DNA of 9,716 nt from Lentisphaerota bacterium (GCA_012514915.1 JAAYZJ010000278.1:1-9716); one strand, 5' to 3'; counted from the stretch's first letter, positions 1-9,286 are shown. Notes: generated by a model from the letters alone, not told the origin. Numbers and translations are program-made.

Positions 1-2544
1 CGATTGGGCGCCCGATCCCGCCTGGAGCGCCTTGAGGGCGGCCTGCGCCTCGACATCGTCGCGCGCCAGTTCCTCGAGCTTGGCCAGCAGCGCCCGCGCC
101 ACATCGGCCTGCGCCTGCATCAGCCGCCCGACGATCGCCTCGAGTCCCGCGGCCGCGGCCTGCTGCGCCGCGGCGGCGCCGGGCCAATCGGCGGCGCGGA
201 TACGCGCCACCGCCTGCGCCTGCCCGGACTTGACCGGATCGGCCAGCAGGGCCGTCGCCGCCTCGCCGTACGCGGTGGCCAGCGGGGCTCCCACGGTCTC
301 GACGCGGTGCGCGAGGCGACGGAAGGCGGTCGAGGCGAGCCCAGTCAACTGGCCGGCCTTGTCCTGGCGGCGCGCGCAGCCTTGACGCACGCGAGGCGTG
401 AGGGCCTCGGCAGGGAGGCCGGCATAGCGCAGCGAGACTTCGCCCAGCTTGGCCTGCCGTGCCGCCACCATCTGTGTGAACGGCACCATGTGTTCGAGTT
501 CCCAGCCCTCGCGGAACACGACGAAATTCCGGTGGATTTCCTGGAAGCTGCGCTGCGCGCGCTCGAGGGTCAGCCGCGATTCGGTCAGTGCCGCAAGCTT
601 CTGCCTGGGATCCTCGCGGGTCGGGACGCTCTCGACGGCCTTGACACCGCGGACGAGCTCGGTATCGGCGAGCAGGCCAACCGACACTTTCATGCCGCCG
701 GCGCTTTCCGGCATGTCCAGCGCGATCATCGCCGCCCGGCTGCGCATGGCGGCCTGCTCGGTTGCCAGTTGCTTGATTTCGCGGGCCAAGGCCTCCAGCG
801 TGTCGTGGTCGTCCAGCCGCCCCATCACGCCCGCATCGAGCCGGCGCGCCAGCTTGCCGACGGCCTCGGCGCACTCCTGGGATTGGCGCACGATCACGTC
901 CAGCCCCTGCTCCGCCGCCAGGATCTTCTCGTATTCGATCTGCAGGCGCGCGTCCTCGCCGCCGATGCTCAGGGCGAGGACCGGGCCGCCGCTCCAGTCG
1001 TTCAGGCGCTGCGGGTGACGATCCCGCCCGCGCGGCTGCAGTTCGACGACATCGCCCTCGGCGGCTCCGGTCGCGGCGATGGCCAGCACCCAGTCGGTGC
1101 TGAAATCGGCCTGCCCCACGGCGACCGGCCACGTCTTGAGCGGCTCCCAGGGCGAATCGGAAGCCTGGCGCAGGCGCCCGAACAGACCGACCTCGGCCAG
1201 TCCGAAATCGTCGCGCGCCGTGAGCGTGATCGATTGGACGGCGTCTTCGGCAAGCACGTCGCCGTCGGCCAGGCCAAGCACGTGTACGTCGGGCGGCAGA
1301 TCCTCGACGACCGTCAGCGCGTAGGCACGGCTGACGACGGGGGCGCGTCCCTTCTCCACCATCTCGACCTGGTAGCGGCGCGAGGCGTCAAACACGAGCG
1401 AACCGGTGAACTCGTCCGGGGCCACCCGTTCGAGGGGTAACCGTGCCAGGGCGGCCCCGTTGGTCGCGGTGGCGGCGCGGAACAGCAGGCTGAGCGCCTC
1501 GAGCGGCCGATCGGCGGTCACCCGTAACTGCACCTCGGTCCCGACGACGGCCTCGAGATCGCCGCTGGTGCCGTCCTGCGAACGGGGTGCGAGCCCGGTG
1601 TAGCCGGGGTAGCGGAAGTTCGCGCGGACACGCTTGATGCCCGTGGGAACCGGGACGCTGATCGTGTAAAACGGCGAGACGAAATCGCCGCCGCGCACGG
1701 CATAGGTGCGCGAGACGCGGATGTCGCGCAGCGTGTGCCGCACGCGGGACGCGCCGGGCGGCACCCGGATATCCTCGCTCATGCGGATGCCCTCTTCGCG
1801 GGTGATCAGCAGCAGCCGCGGGGGAATCTCGCCCTCGATGGTGATCGCGAGTTCGACATCGCTCCCACGCTCGATCTCGACATTCCCCGGCGCGACGCGG
1901 AGCCGCGTGCGGTAGGCCGGGTCGCTCGCGGCGAAGGGGAGCAGAATGCGCGTGGCGGCCGCGCTGAAATGCGCGGGCTGCAGCACGCGGAACGCGATGC
2001 CGGCCAGGATCGCGAGTGCCGCGCAACCGATGCGGACGAGGGCCGGGCGGCTGCGGGCAACCTGGTCGACATGGATTTGGCGCAGCCGCGTGTAGTTTTC
2101 GCGCACCACGGCGGCCCGCAGGGAAGTGTCGAGACCGCTCCCCTCGGCGGCCAACTGAACCGAGTTGATGATCCGGTTGTCGAGGCCGCCGGGCGTATTG
2201 CGTTCCATCGCCAGGGCGACTTGATCGTCGGTGAAATGCGCCTGGCGCCAACTGCGGCGCAACCGCAGCCCCTGCCAGACGATGCCGCCGAAGAAGACGA
2301 GACTGGCGAGCCAGCGTCCGGCCACGGAAAAATGGATGATCGCGTCGAAGGCGAACATCAGCCAGAGGTAGGCCAGCGGTGCGGCCACGGCCAGTCCGGC
2401 CGCCTCGAGCAGAACCAGGCGCTTCCAGCGCCGGTGGCCGCGCCGGATGGTGCGGCGCAGCGCCGCGATCTCGGCGTTGAGATCGATCGCCGGGGACGCG
2501 CGGGTTCCAGTGGCGGCCGGGAGCGTGTCGGGGGGGGCGTTCAT
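1..2544 (-). CDS. DUF4175-like large membrane protein, N-terminal 848 residues (runs off left edge)
   Basis: Translating from the ATG at 2544-2542 gives 848 sense codons with no stop, so the gene is partial at its 3' end. Membrane segments are visible at about residues 43-71, 77-93 and 168-186. Between the second and third lies a short segment with the family-like phrase LDNRIINSVQLA (121-132). Residues about 210-530 look like beta-rich periplasmic domains, with RYPGYTGLAP at 311-320 and ARDDFGL at 443-449, phrases I associate with DUF4175-type proteins. From about 530 to the edge the sequence is helical and rich in Ala, Glu, Gln and Arg, probably coiled coil. Homologues in PVC bacteria commonly exceed 900 residues, so a further few hundred may lie outside. 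The start overlaps the stop of the preceding gene (TGATG), with GAGG nine bases upstream, which supports translational coupling. Function is unknown; a structural or scaffolding partner of the MoxR/VWA proteins is inference. Confidence 0.85.
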   Translation of the reverse strand, partial: MNAPPDTLPAATGTRASPAIDLNAEIAALRRTIRRGHRRWKRLVLLEAAGLAVAAPLAYLWLMFAFDAIIHFSVAGRWLASLVFFGGIVWQGLRLRRSWRQAHFTDDQVALAMERNTPGGLDNRIINSVQLAAEGSGLDTSLRAAVVRENYTRLRQIHVDQVARSRPALVRIGCAALAILAGIAFRVLQPAHFSAAATRILLPFAASDPAYRTRLRVAPGNVEIERGSDVELAITIEGEIPPRLLLITREEGIRMSEDIRVPPGASRVRHTLRDIRVSRTYAVRGGDFVSPFYTISVPVPTGIKRVRANFRYPGYTGLAPRSQDGTSGDLEAVVGTEVQLRVTADRPLEALSLLFRAATATNGAALARLPLERVAPDEFTGSLVFDASRRYQVEMVEKGRAPVVSRAYALTVVEDLPPDVHVLGLADGDVLAEDAVQSITLTARDDFGLAEVGLFGRLRQASDSPWEPLKTWPVAVGQADFSTDWVLAIAATGAAEGDVVELQPRGRDRHPQRLNDWSGGPVLALSIGGEDARLQIEYEKILAAEQGLDVIVRQSQECAEAVGKLARRLDAGVMGRLDDHDTLEALAREIKQLATEQAAMRSRAAMIALDMPESAGGMKVSVGLLADTELVRGVKAVESVPTREDPRQKLAALTESRLTLERAQRSFQEIHRNFVVFREGWELEHMVPFTQMVAARQAKLGEVSLRYAGLPAEALTPRVRQGCARRQDKAGQLTGLASTAFRRLAHRVETVGAPLATAYGEAATALLADPVKSGQAQAVARIRAADWPGAAAAQQAAAAGLEAIVGRLMQAQADVARALLAKLEELARDDVEAQAALKALQAGSGAQS
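2530..2537. repeat. Eight-base G/C homopolymer at the start of the DUF4175-like gene
   Basis: Eight consecutive G on the plus strand (C on the coding strand) fall in codons 3-5 of the DUF4175-like gene. A one-base slip here would put almost the whole protein out of frame. The tract is seen directly; any role in switching is speculation, as eight bases is short for a phase-variable tract and Pro codons in a G+C-rich genome explain it well. Confidence 0.9.
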
Positions 2545-4802
2545 CAGATGTAGCCTCGCATCAGCCGGAGCAGCCAGTCGGTGCCGAGAACCAGGGTCAG
2601 GGCCAGCAGCAAGACGAGGTTGGACCAGAGATCCACGACCGAGACGCTCCGCTCCATGGGCCGCTCCTGCCGGGCGGCGGCCGGTTGGTCGGCATCGGGC
2701 GGGAGGGCCAGTTGACGTCCCCCCGTCGCCGCCGCCAGTCGGACCAGAGCCAGCTCGTCGACCGCTTCATCGGCGCCTTCCGGCGGCCGGGGCACCACTT
2801 CGATCTGCGTCGCAGCGCTGCCGAGGACGTCGCCGCCGCCATGCACGTCGGCGAGAATCTCGTAGACTCCCGGCTCATCGGCCACGAACACGGTCTGGTA
2901 GCGGCTGGGATCGTCGGGTTGCGGGGTAAAGGCGAGAGGCAGATCGCGTCCCGCGCCGGCGTGGACACGTCCGGCGAGCTGCACCTGGCGCTGCGGGATG
3001 CTGCCGTCCAGGCGCGCATGCACGACCACGTCGCGCCCCTGCTCGACGCGCGTCCGGTCGGGATGCAGCCAGATGTCGATGCCCGTCCCCACCCGTTCGG
3101 GACGGATCGCGCGCAGCGCCTGCTGCCAGAAGACGGTGAAGGGCGTGTTGCCGTCGCCGTCCATCGTGCCGAGCATCTGCCATTTCCAGAGCGTGTCCGT
3201 CGCGACGAAGAGCACCTGTCCGCGTCCCACGGTGTGGTGGGCGGCGACGATCAGCGGGCCGAAGGCATTGCGGCGGCCCGTCGATTCGAGCAGGACCGTG
3301 GCCGCCGGTTTTTTGCGCAGGGGGGCGTAGATCTGGTCCATGTCGGGCAACTGGCGCCAGCGGGCCAACGAGGTGCGGCCGTCGGGGGCGTAGAAGACGG
3401 CCGAGGAGCGGGCTTCATCGCTGATCCTCACCGGCACGGGGCCTTCGACGAGGCCGCCGCCCGGCATGAGTTCGACCGGCAGCAGCGCCGTCAGGTCGGG
3501 ATAGCGGAGCCAGCTCCCCATGCGGGGGCCGGCCACAACGACCAGCGACTTGCCGCGCTCAGCCACGAAGGTCGACAGGGCGGCGATGAGCGCGGGGGGC
3601 AGTTCGTCGGGACGGACATCGCCAAGGATGATCGTGTCGAACCCTTCCAGTTCGGCCAGCGAGCGGGGGAAGCCGGTGAGGTTAACCCGCCGTTTAGGCT
3701 CGCCGAACTGAATGAACACGCCCGCGCCGCGCGACAGGAACCCGCTGAAGGCGAAGGCGGGGTCGCCTTCGATCACGCGGCGCAGGAACGGAAACGACCA
3801 GCGCCATTCCGGCTCGACCATCAGGATGTCGTGAAATTCCGTCTCGACCCGCACCGTCACCACGCGGCCGGTTTCCGACAGCAGGGGGGCACCGGCCGCC
3901 GGGGCATCGGTGTCCAGGCGCAGGGCGTAGCGCCGCACGCCGGCCTGGTCAGGGCGGAACTGCAGCATGAATTGCTGCTCCTCGCGGGGTTGCGTGAAGG
4001 TGACCGGCTGCTCGACCAGCGTCTGACCGTCTTCGGACAACACGACGCGCGCCGGCACGCCGGCACAGCCCTGCTGGCGCACGGTGACCTGCATGCGGAG
4101 CTCGGAACCCAGCAGAACCCGCGGCGTGTGCTGGACATCGGCGATCGTCATGCGGGAGCTCGCCGGCTGTTCGACCGTCTCCGGGGGGAGCACATCGACT
4201 GGTACGCCGAGGCGCGCGGCCACCGCGCGCGCGTCGAGGCGTCCGCGGTCGACGCCATCGCTCAGCAGCAGGAAGCGTGGCTTCAGCCGCCGGGCCCCGG
4301 GATCATCGAGCCCCCACTGGTACAGGAGCAGCGCCTCCTCGAAGGCCGCCGCGTAATCGGTTTCGAGGCCATCCGCCTGCAGCCGGGATCGTTCGGCGGC
4401 TTCCAGCGGGCGGGCATGCCCGTCGAAGGCGAACCAATGGAGGGTGGCCTCGCGGAGGCCGTGCCGGCGCAGGGAGGGATCGTCGAGGCGTCGCAGCACA
4501 TTGGCCAGGCGTGTCTCGCCGTTCGGCGTGTCGTCGCGGTTCATGCTGGCCGACGTGTCGACCAGCACCAGGCGGTCGAGACGTGCCGGCCGGTCACGCG
4601 ACACGCGGATGACGGGGCGCAGCAGCATGAGTAGGATGATGCCCACGGCGGCCACGCGCAAGGCCGTCAGCACCGTCAGCCAGAAGCGCGGCACGTTGCG
4701 GTCGCGCAGCCAGCTCGCGCTCCAGCCGACCGCGAGGAGCAGGACCAGCGTCAGGACGACAAGCACGCTCCGTCCGAGAAAGGGATAGTAGTCGAGGCTC
4801 AC
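2544..4802 (-). CDS. Membrane VWA protein with glutamine-amidotransferase-like domain
   Basis: 752 residues, about the usual length for this PVC-type protein. Two N-terminal membrane segments (about 10-32 and 40-62) precede a VWA domain at about 76-210. It has an intact metal-site motif DTSAS at 82-86, a Thr at 148 that fits the second metal-site loop, and SDG at 181-183. A beta-rich linker follows (about 215-320). Residues about 323-565 resemble the class I glutamine-amidotransferase-like fold often found in these proteins (ILMVEPEWRWSFPFLRR, later VVVAGPRMGSW and FVATDTLWKWQ). No catalytic Cys is visible at the nucleophile elbow, so amidotransferase activity is unlikely. A further beta-rich stretch (570-670) precedes a C-terminal membrane helix at about 724-746. 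Translation starts at GTG (4802-4800), overlapping the upstream stop as GTGA, behind a strong GGGAGG site. The stop TGA (2546-2544) overlaps the next ATG. Probable role: a membrane-anchored partner of the MoxR ATPase; the substrate is unknown. Confidence 0.88.
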   Translation of the reverse strand: MSLDYYPFLGRSVLVVLTLVLLLAVGWSASWLRDRNVPRFWLTVLTALRVAAVGIILLMLLRPVIRVSRDRPARLDRLVLVDTSASMNRDDTPNGETRLANVLRRLDDPSLRRHGLREATLHWFAFDGHARPLEAAERSRLQADGLETDYAAAFEEALLLYQWGLDDPGARRLKPRFLLLSDGVDRGRLDARAVAARLGVPVDVLPPETVEQPASSRMTIADVQHTPRVLLGSELRMQVTVRQQGCAGVPARVVLSEDGQTLVEQPVTFTQPREEQQFMLQFRPDQAGVRRYALRLDTDAPAAGAPLLSETGRVVTVRVETEFHDILMVEPEWRWSFPFLRRVIEGDPAFAFSGFLSRGAGVFIQFGEPKRRVNLTGFPRSLAELEGFDTIILGDVRPDELPPALIAALSTFVAERGKSLVVVAGPRMGSWLRYPDLTALLPVELMPGGGLVEGPVPVRISDEARSSAVFYAPDGRTSLARWRQLPDMDQIYAPLRKKPAATVLLESTGRRNAFGPLIVAAHHTVGRGQVLFVATDTLWKWQMLGTMDGDGNTPFTVFWQQALRAIRPERVGTGIDIWLHPDRTRVEQGRDVVVHARLDGSIPQRQVQLAGRVHAGAGRDLPLAFTPQPDDPSRYQTVFVADEPGVYEILADVHGGGDVLGSAATQIEVVPRPPEGADEAVDELALVRLAAATGGRQLALPPDADQPAAARQERPMERSVSVVDLWSNLVLLLALTLVLGTDWLLRLMRGYI

Positions 4803-7033
4803 GACGCGCCTCCCGTCGTGGCGCCCGGCGGGGCGGCCGCCTGGGCCTGGTCGCGGAAAAAGCCGCGCTTGGCGATCGTCGAGGCGCTGGTGATGCGGGG
4901 ATTGGCCCGCGGGCAGAGGTGGCTGGCCAGCAGGGTTTCACAGAAGAACAAGACCACAGCCAACAGGAGGAGCACGCGTTCGAGGCTGTTGCGCAGCGTT
5001 CCGCCGGCATAGAGACGCGAGGCGGTCTCGGGAACGACGACCGAGAGGGGGGCCGGCGCCCACCAGGCCTCGAGGACCTCGGCATCCATGGGCATCAGCC
5101 GGCTCTGCATCCGCCCGGTCTGCACGATGACGGGCCGCTCGATCGCCTCCCCCGTGCCGGAGGTGTAGCGCAGGGTATGGATGCCGGGCTGGCTCAATGG
5201 GGCGCTCTGGACGATGCGGCGGCCGGCGCGCGCCTCCAGCGAGATGTTGACCGGCCGCCCGTCGGGGGCAAGCAACTGCACCGGGCGGTTCTCGTGGAGG
5301 TCGGCGAGGACGAAGGTGGCGGCATCGCCCACACCCAGATTGCGGCCGTGCGGCGCGCCACCGAGATGGACCAGCAGGCCATCGACCCAGGGCAGGAACC
5401 CGCGCAGGCGGGGAAAATCGCTCCAGGCGTCGTTGGCGGAGGTGTTGAGCACCAGCACGCGTCCCGCCCCGACATCGGCTTCGAGGATGGCGGGGGTGTC
5501 GTCGGGAAAGGCCGCCAGGACACGGTCGCGTCCCGTGGCGGTGGCCTCCATCCGGGCGTAGGCGTTGAAATTCACGCGCGCCAGATCACCGTAGACGGGG
5601 TCGGCAAACGGCGACAGCAGCGGATGGGACCAGACGACGCCGGCCAGACGCACGCGCGGCTGGCCTTGCCCGGCGGCGACCGTTTCCCCCAGCCGCCGGG
5701 GCAGCAGCGAATCCTCGGCGGACGCCGTCTGGAACAGGGCTTGGTTGCAGAAGGCGAAATCGGTGGTGGGGCCGAGGAACAGGGCCAGCCCGGTGCCGGC
5801 CTGAACCCGGCGACGCAGCGCCGCCAGCGCGTCGTCGGCGACGGGACGGGGGTCGATCCACAGCACCCAGTCGGCCTGCATGACATCACGTTCCTGCAAG
5901 GCCTCGGGGGCGCGGACGTTGACCCGGAACCGCCCCGGGGCGGCCTCGGCCAGCGTGGCGAGGGCCGTGCGGAGATGAAAGGCCGGCTGCAGCTCGCGCA
6001 CCTGGGTGGTCTCGGCCTCGATCAGCAAAAGCGTCTGCCGGCCACGCGGCGCAAGGTCGACCCAGTAGCGGTCGTCGTCGGGCAGCGCGTCGGAGGGCGA
6101 CAGCGTCAGCAGGCCGGTGCGGACGCCGGCGGCGTCGTGGACCGGCAGTTCGAACGTCGCCCAGGCGGTGCGCCCCGCCTCCAGCGCGACGTCCTGCTCG
6201 GCATCCGGCATGCCCTTGACCCCGGAGAGACGAACGGTTCGCCGGGTGATCTGGGCGTCGTTCGCCTGCACCCGGACGCGCAGCACCTGCGTGCCGGGCG
6301 TCAGCCCCTGCAGGTGGTCGGCGCTGGCGATCCAGGCGTTCTGCAGGTCGCTCTCCGCCATCGACAGCACAGTGACCCGCGCGGGAACCGGGGTGTCATT
6401 GAGGAAATCGCGGATTTCCGACTGGCGCCAACTCGCATCGAGGTTGGCCGTGAGGAAGAAAAGTTCGATCCGTTCGGGGCGGGGCCTGCCGCGCTGCAGG
6501 AGGGGGATCAGGCGCAGCGCCTCGGTGACGGGGCGTTCGCCCGCCTCGGCATTCAACCGGGCGAGGGCGTCGAGGAAGACCGAGGGATCGGGCGTGAGCG
6601 GGCCGAGCGCGCGCGCCGTCTCGCCCACGATGCAGACGGACGAGAGATCGCCGGCGGCGGCCTCGGAGAGCAAGTCGACCGCCACGCTCTTGGCGCGGGT
6701 CATGGCGTTGATGCCGCGCGCCCCCTCGTACCCCATCGCGCGCCCGGCGTCGATGACCACCACCCGGTGCGCGGCCCCGCCGCCGCCGCGCCGCGCGAGC
6801 AGGGGCCGGGCCGCCGCGAGCACGAGCAGCGCCAGCGTCCCCGCGCGCAGCAGAAACAGCAGCAACTGGTGCCATTGCACCCGCTTGGAGAGCCGCTGCT
6901 GGCTCTCGCGCAGCCAGCGCAGACTGCTGAACGGCACCACGCGCACCCGCTTGGGCTTGAACAGATGGATCACGACCGGAACGGCCAGGACGGCCAGTCC
7001 GAACAGCGCCAGCGGTGAAAGGAAGCTCAACAT
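4799..7033 (-). CDS. BatA-like membrane protein with degenerate VWA domain
   Basis: 744 residues. The N-terminus is a clear BatA (aerotolerance regulator N-terminal) domain: a membrane helix at about 5-24 followed by IHLFKPKRVRVVPFSSLRWL (22-41), then a second helix at about 56-76. A VWA-like domain follows (about 88-225). Its metal-site motif is broken: the DxSxS position reads DAGRA (95-99), so both serines are lost, and the later Ser/Thr-Asp position reads TAN (195-197). Residues about 240-330 are beta-rich, and about 333-555 look like a Rossmann-type or amidotransferase-like region. A beta domain follows, with one C-terminal helix at about 684-704 and a cytoplasmic tail of about 40 residues. 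The topology therefore places most of the protein between the inner-membrane anchors. The start is ATG 7033, 23 bases after the DUF58 stop, with only a weak GGACGG site. The stop overlaps the next start (GTGA). Family proteins in Bacteroidetes were linked to aerotolerance, but that role should not be assumed here. Confidence 0.88.
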   Translation of the reverse strand: MLSFLSPLALFGLAVLAVPVVIHLFKPKRVRVVPFSSLRWLRESQQRLSKRVQWHQLLLFLLRAGTLALLVLAAARPLLARRGGGGAAHRVVVIDAGRAMGYEGARGINAMTRAKSVAVDLLSEAAAGDLSSVCIVGETARALGPLTPDPSVFLDALARLNAEAGERPVTEALRLIPLLQRGRPRPERIELFFLTANLDASWRQSEIRDFLNDTPVPARVTVLSMAESDLQNAWIASADHLQGLTPGTQVLRVRVQANDAQITRRTVRLSGVKGMPDAEQDVALEAGRTAWATFELPVHDAAGVRTGLLTLSPSDALPDDDRYWVDLAPRGRQTLLLIEAETTQVRELQPAFHLRTALATLAEAAPGRFRVNVRAPEALQERDVMQADWVLWIDPRPVADDALAALRRRVQAGTGLALFLGPTTDFAFCNQALFQTASAEDSLLPRRLGETVAAGQGQPRVRLAGVVWSHPLLSPFADPVYGDLARVNFNAYARMEATATGRDRVLAAFPDDTPAILEADVGAGRVLVLNTSANDAWSDFPRLRGFLPWVDGLLVHLGGAPHGRNLGVGDAATFVLADLHENRPVQLLAPDGRPVNISLEARAGRRIVQSAPLSQPGIHTLRYTSGTGEAIERPVIVQTGRMQSRLMPMDAEVLEAWWAPAPLSVVVPETASRLYAGGTLRNSLERVLLLLAVVLFFCETLLASHLCPRANPRITSASTIAKRGFFRDQAQAAAPPGATTGGAS
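4809..4814 (-). promoter_or_regulatory. Shine-Dalgarno site for the VWA/GATase-like gene
   Basis: The minus strand reads GGGAGG six bases before the GTG at 4802. It is the strongest ribosome-binding site in the cluster and decides the GTG start. It lies inside the last codons of the BatA-like gene, so the two genes are likely translationally coupled. Confidence 0.75.
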
Positions 7034-7056
7034 GTCAACCGTCCGCCGGGCCGGCC

Positions 7057-8088
7057 TCAGCCCCGCCTTTCGGCCCGGCGCTTCAGGTAGGCCGCCAGCG
7101 CCTGGTCATAGGGTTGGTGAATATCGATCGGCACGTAGTCGATGCCCGCCTCGCGAAGCTGCCGGATCCAGAACTCCTGGAGATCCGCCATCTTGCGGCG
7201 GTAGTCGTCGCGCACGACCGCCGGGTCGACCTCGAGTTCCTCGCCCGTCTCGAGGTCGCGGAAGAGCGAGGCGCCGTCGAAATCGAAGGTGATCTCCGCC
7301 GGATCCTGGATATGGAAGACGACGACATCGTGCTTGTGACTGCGCAGCAGCCGGATCGCCTGGACGGTCGGCTCGGGGTCGTCGATCAGATCACTGACGA
7401 CCACGATCAGACTGCGCCGCTTCAGGAGGCGCACGGTCTTGCGCAGGCTCCCGGCCAGGTCGACGCCGCCGGCCGGGGGGTTCTGAATCATGACGGTCAT
7501 GAGCTGGTGCAGGTGGAGGCTGCGGCAGCGGGCCGGCACGAGGACGCCCTGGGGCTCGCCCAGCAGGACGAGGCCGACGGCGTCCTGCTGCTTGAGCATC
7601 AGGTAGGCGAGACAGCTCGAGAGGAAGCAGGCGTAGTCCCACTTGGTGAGCCCCTCGGTGCCGAAGGCCATCGAGGCCGAGCGGTCGAGCAGCAGGAAGC
7701 AGCGCAGGTTGGTCTCCTCCTCGCTGCGCTTGACGTAGAGGTGGTCGGTGCGCCCGAAGACGAGCCAGTCGATGAACTTGATGTCGTCGCCGGGGACGTA
7801 CTCGCGGTGATCGGCGAACTCGACGGAAAAGCCGCGGAACGGGCTGCGGTGGAGCCCGGTGAGGAAACCCTCGACCACGCGGCGGGCGATCAGGGGCGTC
7901 AGGCCAAACTGGGAGAGGACACGGGGATCGAGGTAGCGCTGGCCGTCGCCCTCAATCGGCTCGGTCCTGACGCGCCCGGCGGCGGGCGGCCGCGCCGCCT
8001 CGCGCACCCGGCGGCTAAGCCGGCCGACCAGGCCGCGCCAGCCGCGCGGCCGCGCCGGGACATTTGCCGTGGACAATCGCCGATTCAC
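7057..8088 (-). CDS. DUF58 domain protein (VWA-type fold), partner of MoxR ATPase
   Basis: 343 residues from the preferred GTG start at 8088-8086. The frame is open further upstream to an ATG at 8277, but that extension lies inside the ATPase gene and translates to a Cys/Arg/Ser-rich shadow. GTG 8088 has AAAGAG seven bases upstream and lies 40 bases after the ATPase stop. The DUF58 signature is plain: GLHRSPFRGFSVEF (78-91), REYVPGDDIKFIDW (95-108), RTDHLYVKRSEEE (113-125), then a metal-site motif DRSAS (135-139) and VSDL (231-234). The second metal-site loop reads GGVDL (207-211), with Val where related proteins often have Thr. No signal peptide or membrane helix is seen, so it is probably cytoplasmic. 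DUF58 genes almost always follow a MoxR gene, as here, and the protein is presumed to be recruited or remodelled by the ATPase. The exact start is less certain than the family. Confidence 0.9.
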   Translation of the reverse strand: MNRRLSTANVPARPRGWRGLVGRLSRRVREAARPPAAGRVRTEPIEGDGQRYLDPRVLSQFGLTPLIARRVVEGFLTGLHRSPFRGFSVEFADHREYVPGDDIKFIDWLVFGRTDHLYVKRSEEETNLRCFLLLDRSASMAFGTEGLTKWDYACFLSSCLAYLMLKQQDAVGLVLLGEPQGVLVPARCRSLHLHQLMTVMIQNPPAGGVDLAGSLRKTVRLLKRRSLIVVVSDLIDDPEPTVQAIRLLRSHKHDVVVFHIQDPAEITFDFDGASLFRDLETGEELEVDPAVVRDDYRRKMADLQEFWIRQLREAGIDYVPIDIHQPYDQALAAYLKRRAERRG

Positions 8089-8095
8089 TACGGGA

Positions 8096-8101
8096 CTCTT
8101 T
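8096..8101 (-). promoter_or_regulatory. Probable ribosome-binding site of the DUF58 gene
   Basis: The minus strand reads AAAGAG seven bases before GTG 8088. It is a modest match to the anti-Shine-Dalgarno sequence. It is the best-placed site in the 40-base gap after the ATPase gene and supports the GTG over the long upstream extension. Confidence 0.45.
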
Positions 8102-8128
8102 CGCGGATCGCCAAGCGGGCGTCCGGTT

Positions 8129-9136
<1,008 letters not shown>

Positions 9137-9257
9137 GTCCGTTCCGTCTCAATCCATCCGCCACTGCCCGCCCGAGGCAACATCGCGCCACGAACGGCAA
9201 CAAAACTAGTAACGGGTTTGAGCAGGTTCCATGCCACGAAACAAACGACCTTGAGGC

Positions 9258-9286
9258 TTGCGGCCGGAACATGACAGGACTATTAT
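9258..9286 (+). promoter_or_regulatory. Candidate promoter for the divergent secreted-protein gene
   Basis: TTGCGG (9258-9263) and TATTAT (9281-9286) are separated by 17 bases, the optimal sigma-70 spacing. The -10 matches five of six positions; the -35 matches only the TTG. Transcription would begin near 9293, about 93 bases before the ATG. The -10 overlaps that of the opposite-strand candidate, so the two promoters may compete or share a regulator. Confidence 0.4.

Noticed and set aside
4..1440. 478-codon plus-strand open frame at the left edge
   Set aside because: Antisense shadow of the DUF4175-like coding sequence, which has coherent membrane helices and family phrases.
2685..4634. 649-codon plus-strand open frame opposite the VWA/GATase-like gene
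   Set aside because: Low-complexity Arg/His/Gly/Gln-rich translation in the same antisense register; no recognisable motif.
4919..7018. 699-codon plus-strand open frame opposite the BatA-like gene
   Set aside because: The product is Gly/Gln/Arg/His-rich with no membrane or domain signature, and it exactly shadows a well-supported gene. Long antisense frames are expected in G+C-rich coding DNA.
6117..7292. 391-codon plus-strand open frame spanning the DUF58/BatA junction
   Set aside because: Ser/Arg/Ala-rich shadow translation crossing two real genes; no support.
9226..9270. GTTCC/GGAAC inverted repeat in the intergenic region
   Set aside because: Five-base arms separated by 35 bases are expected by chance.
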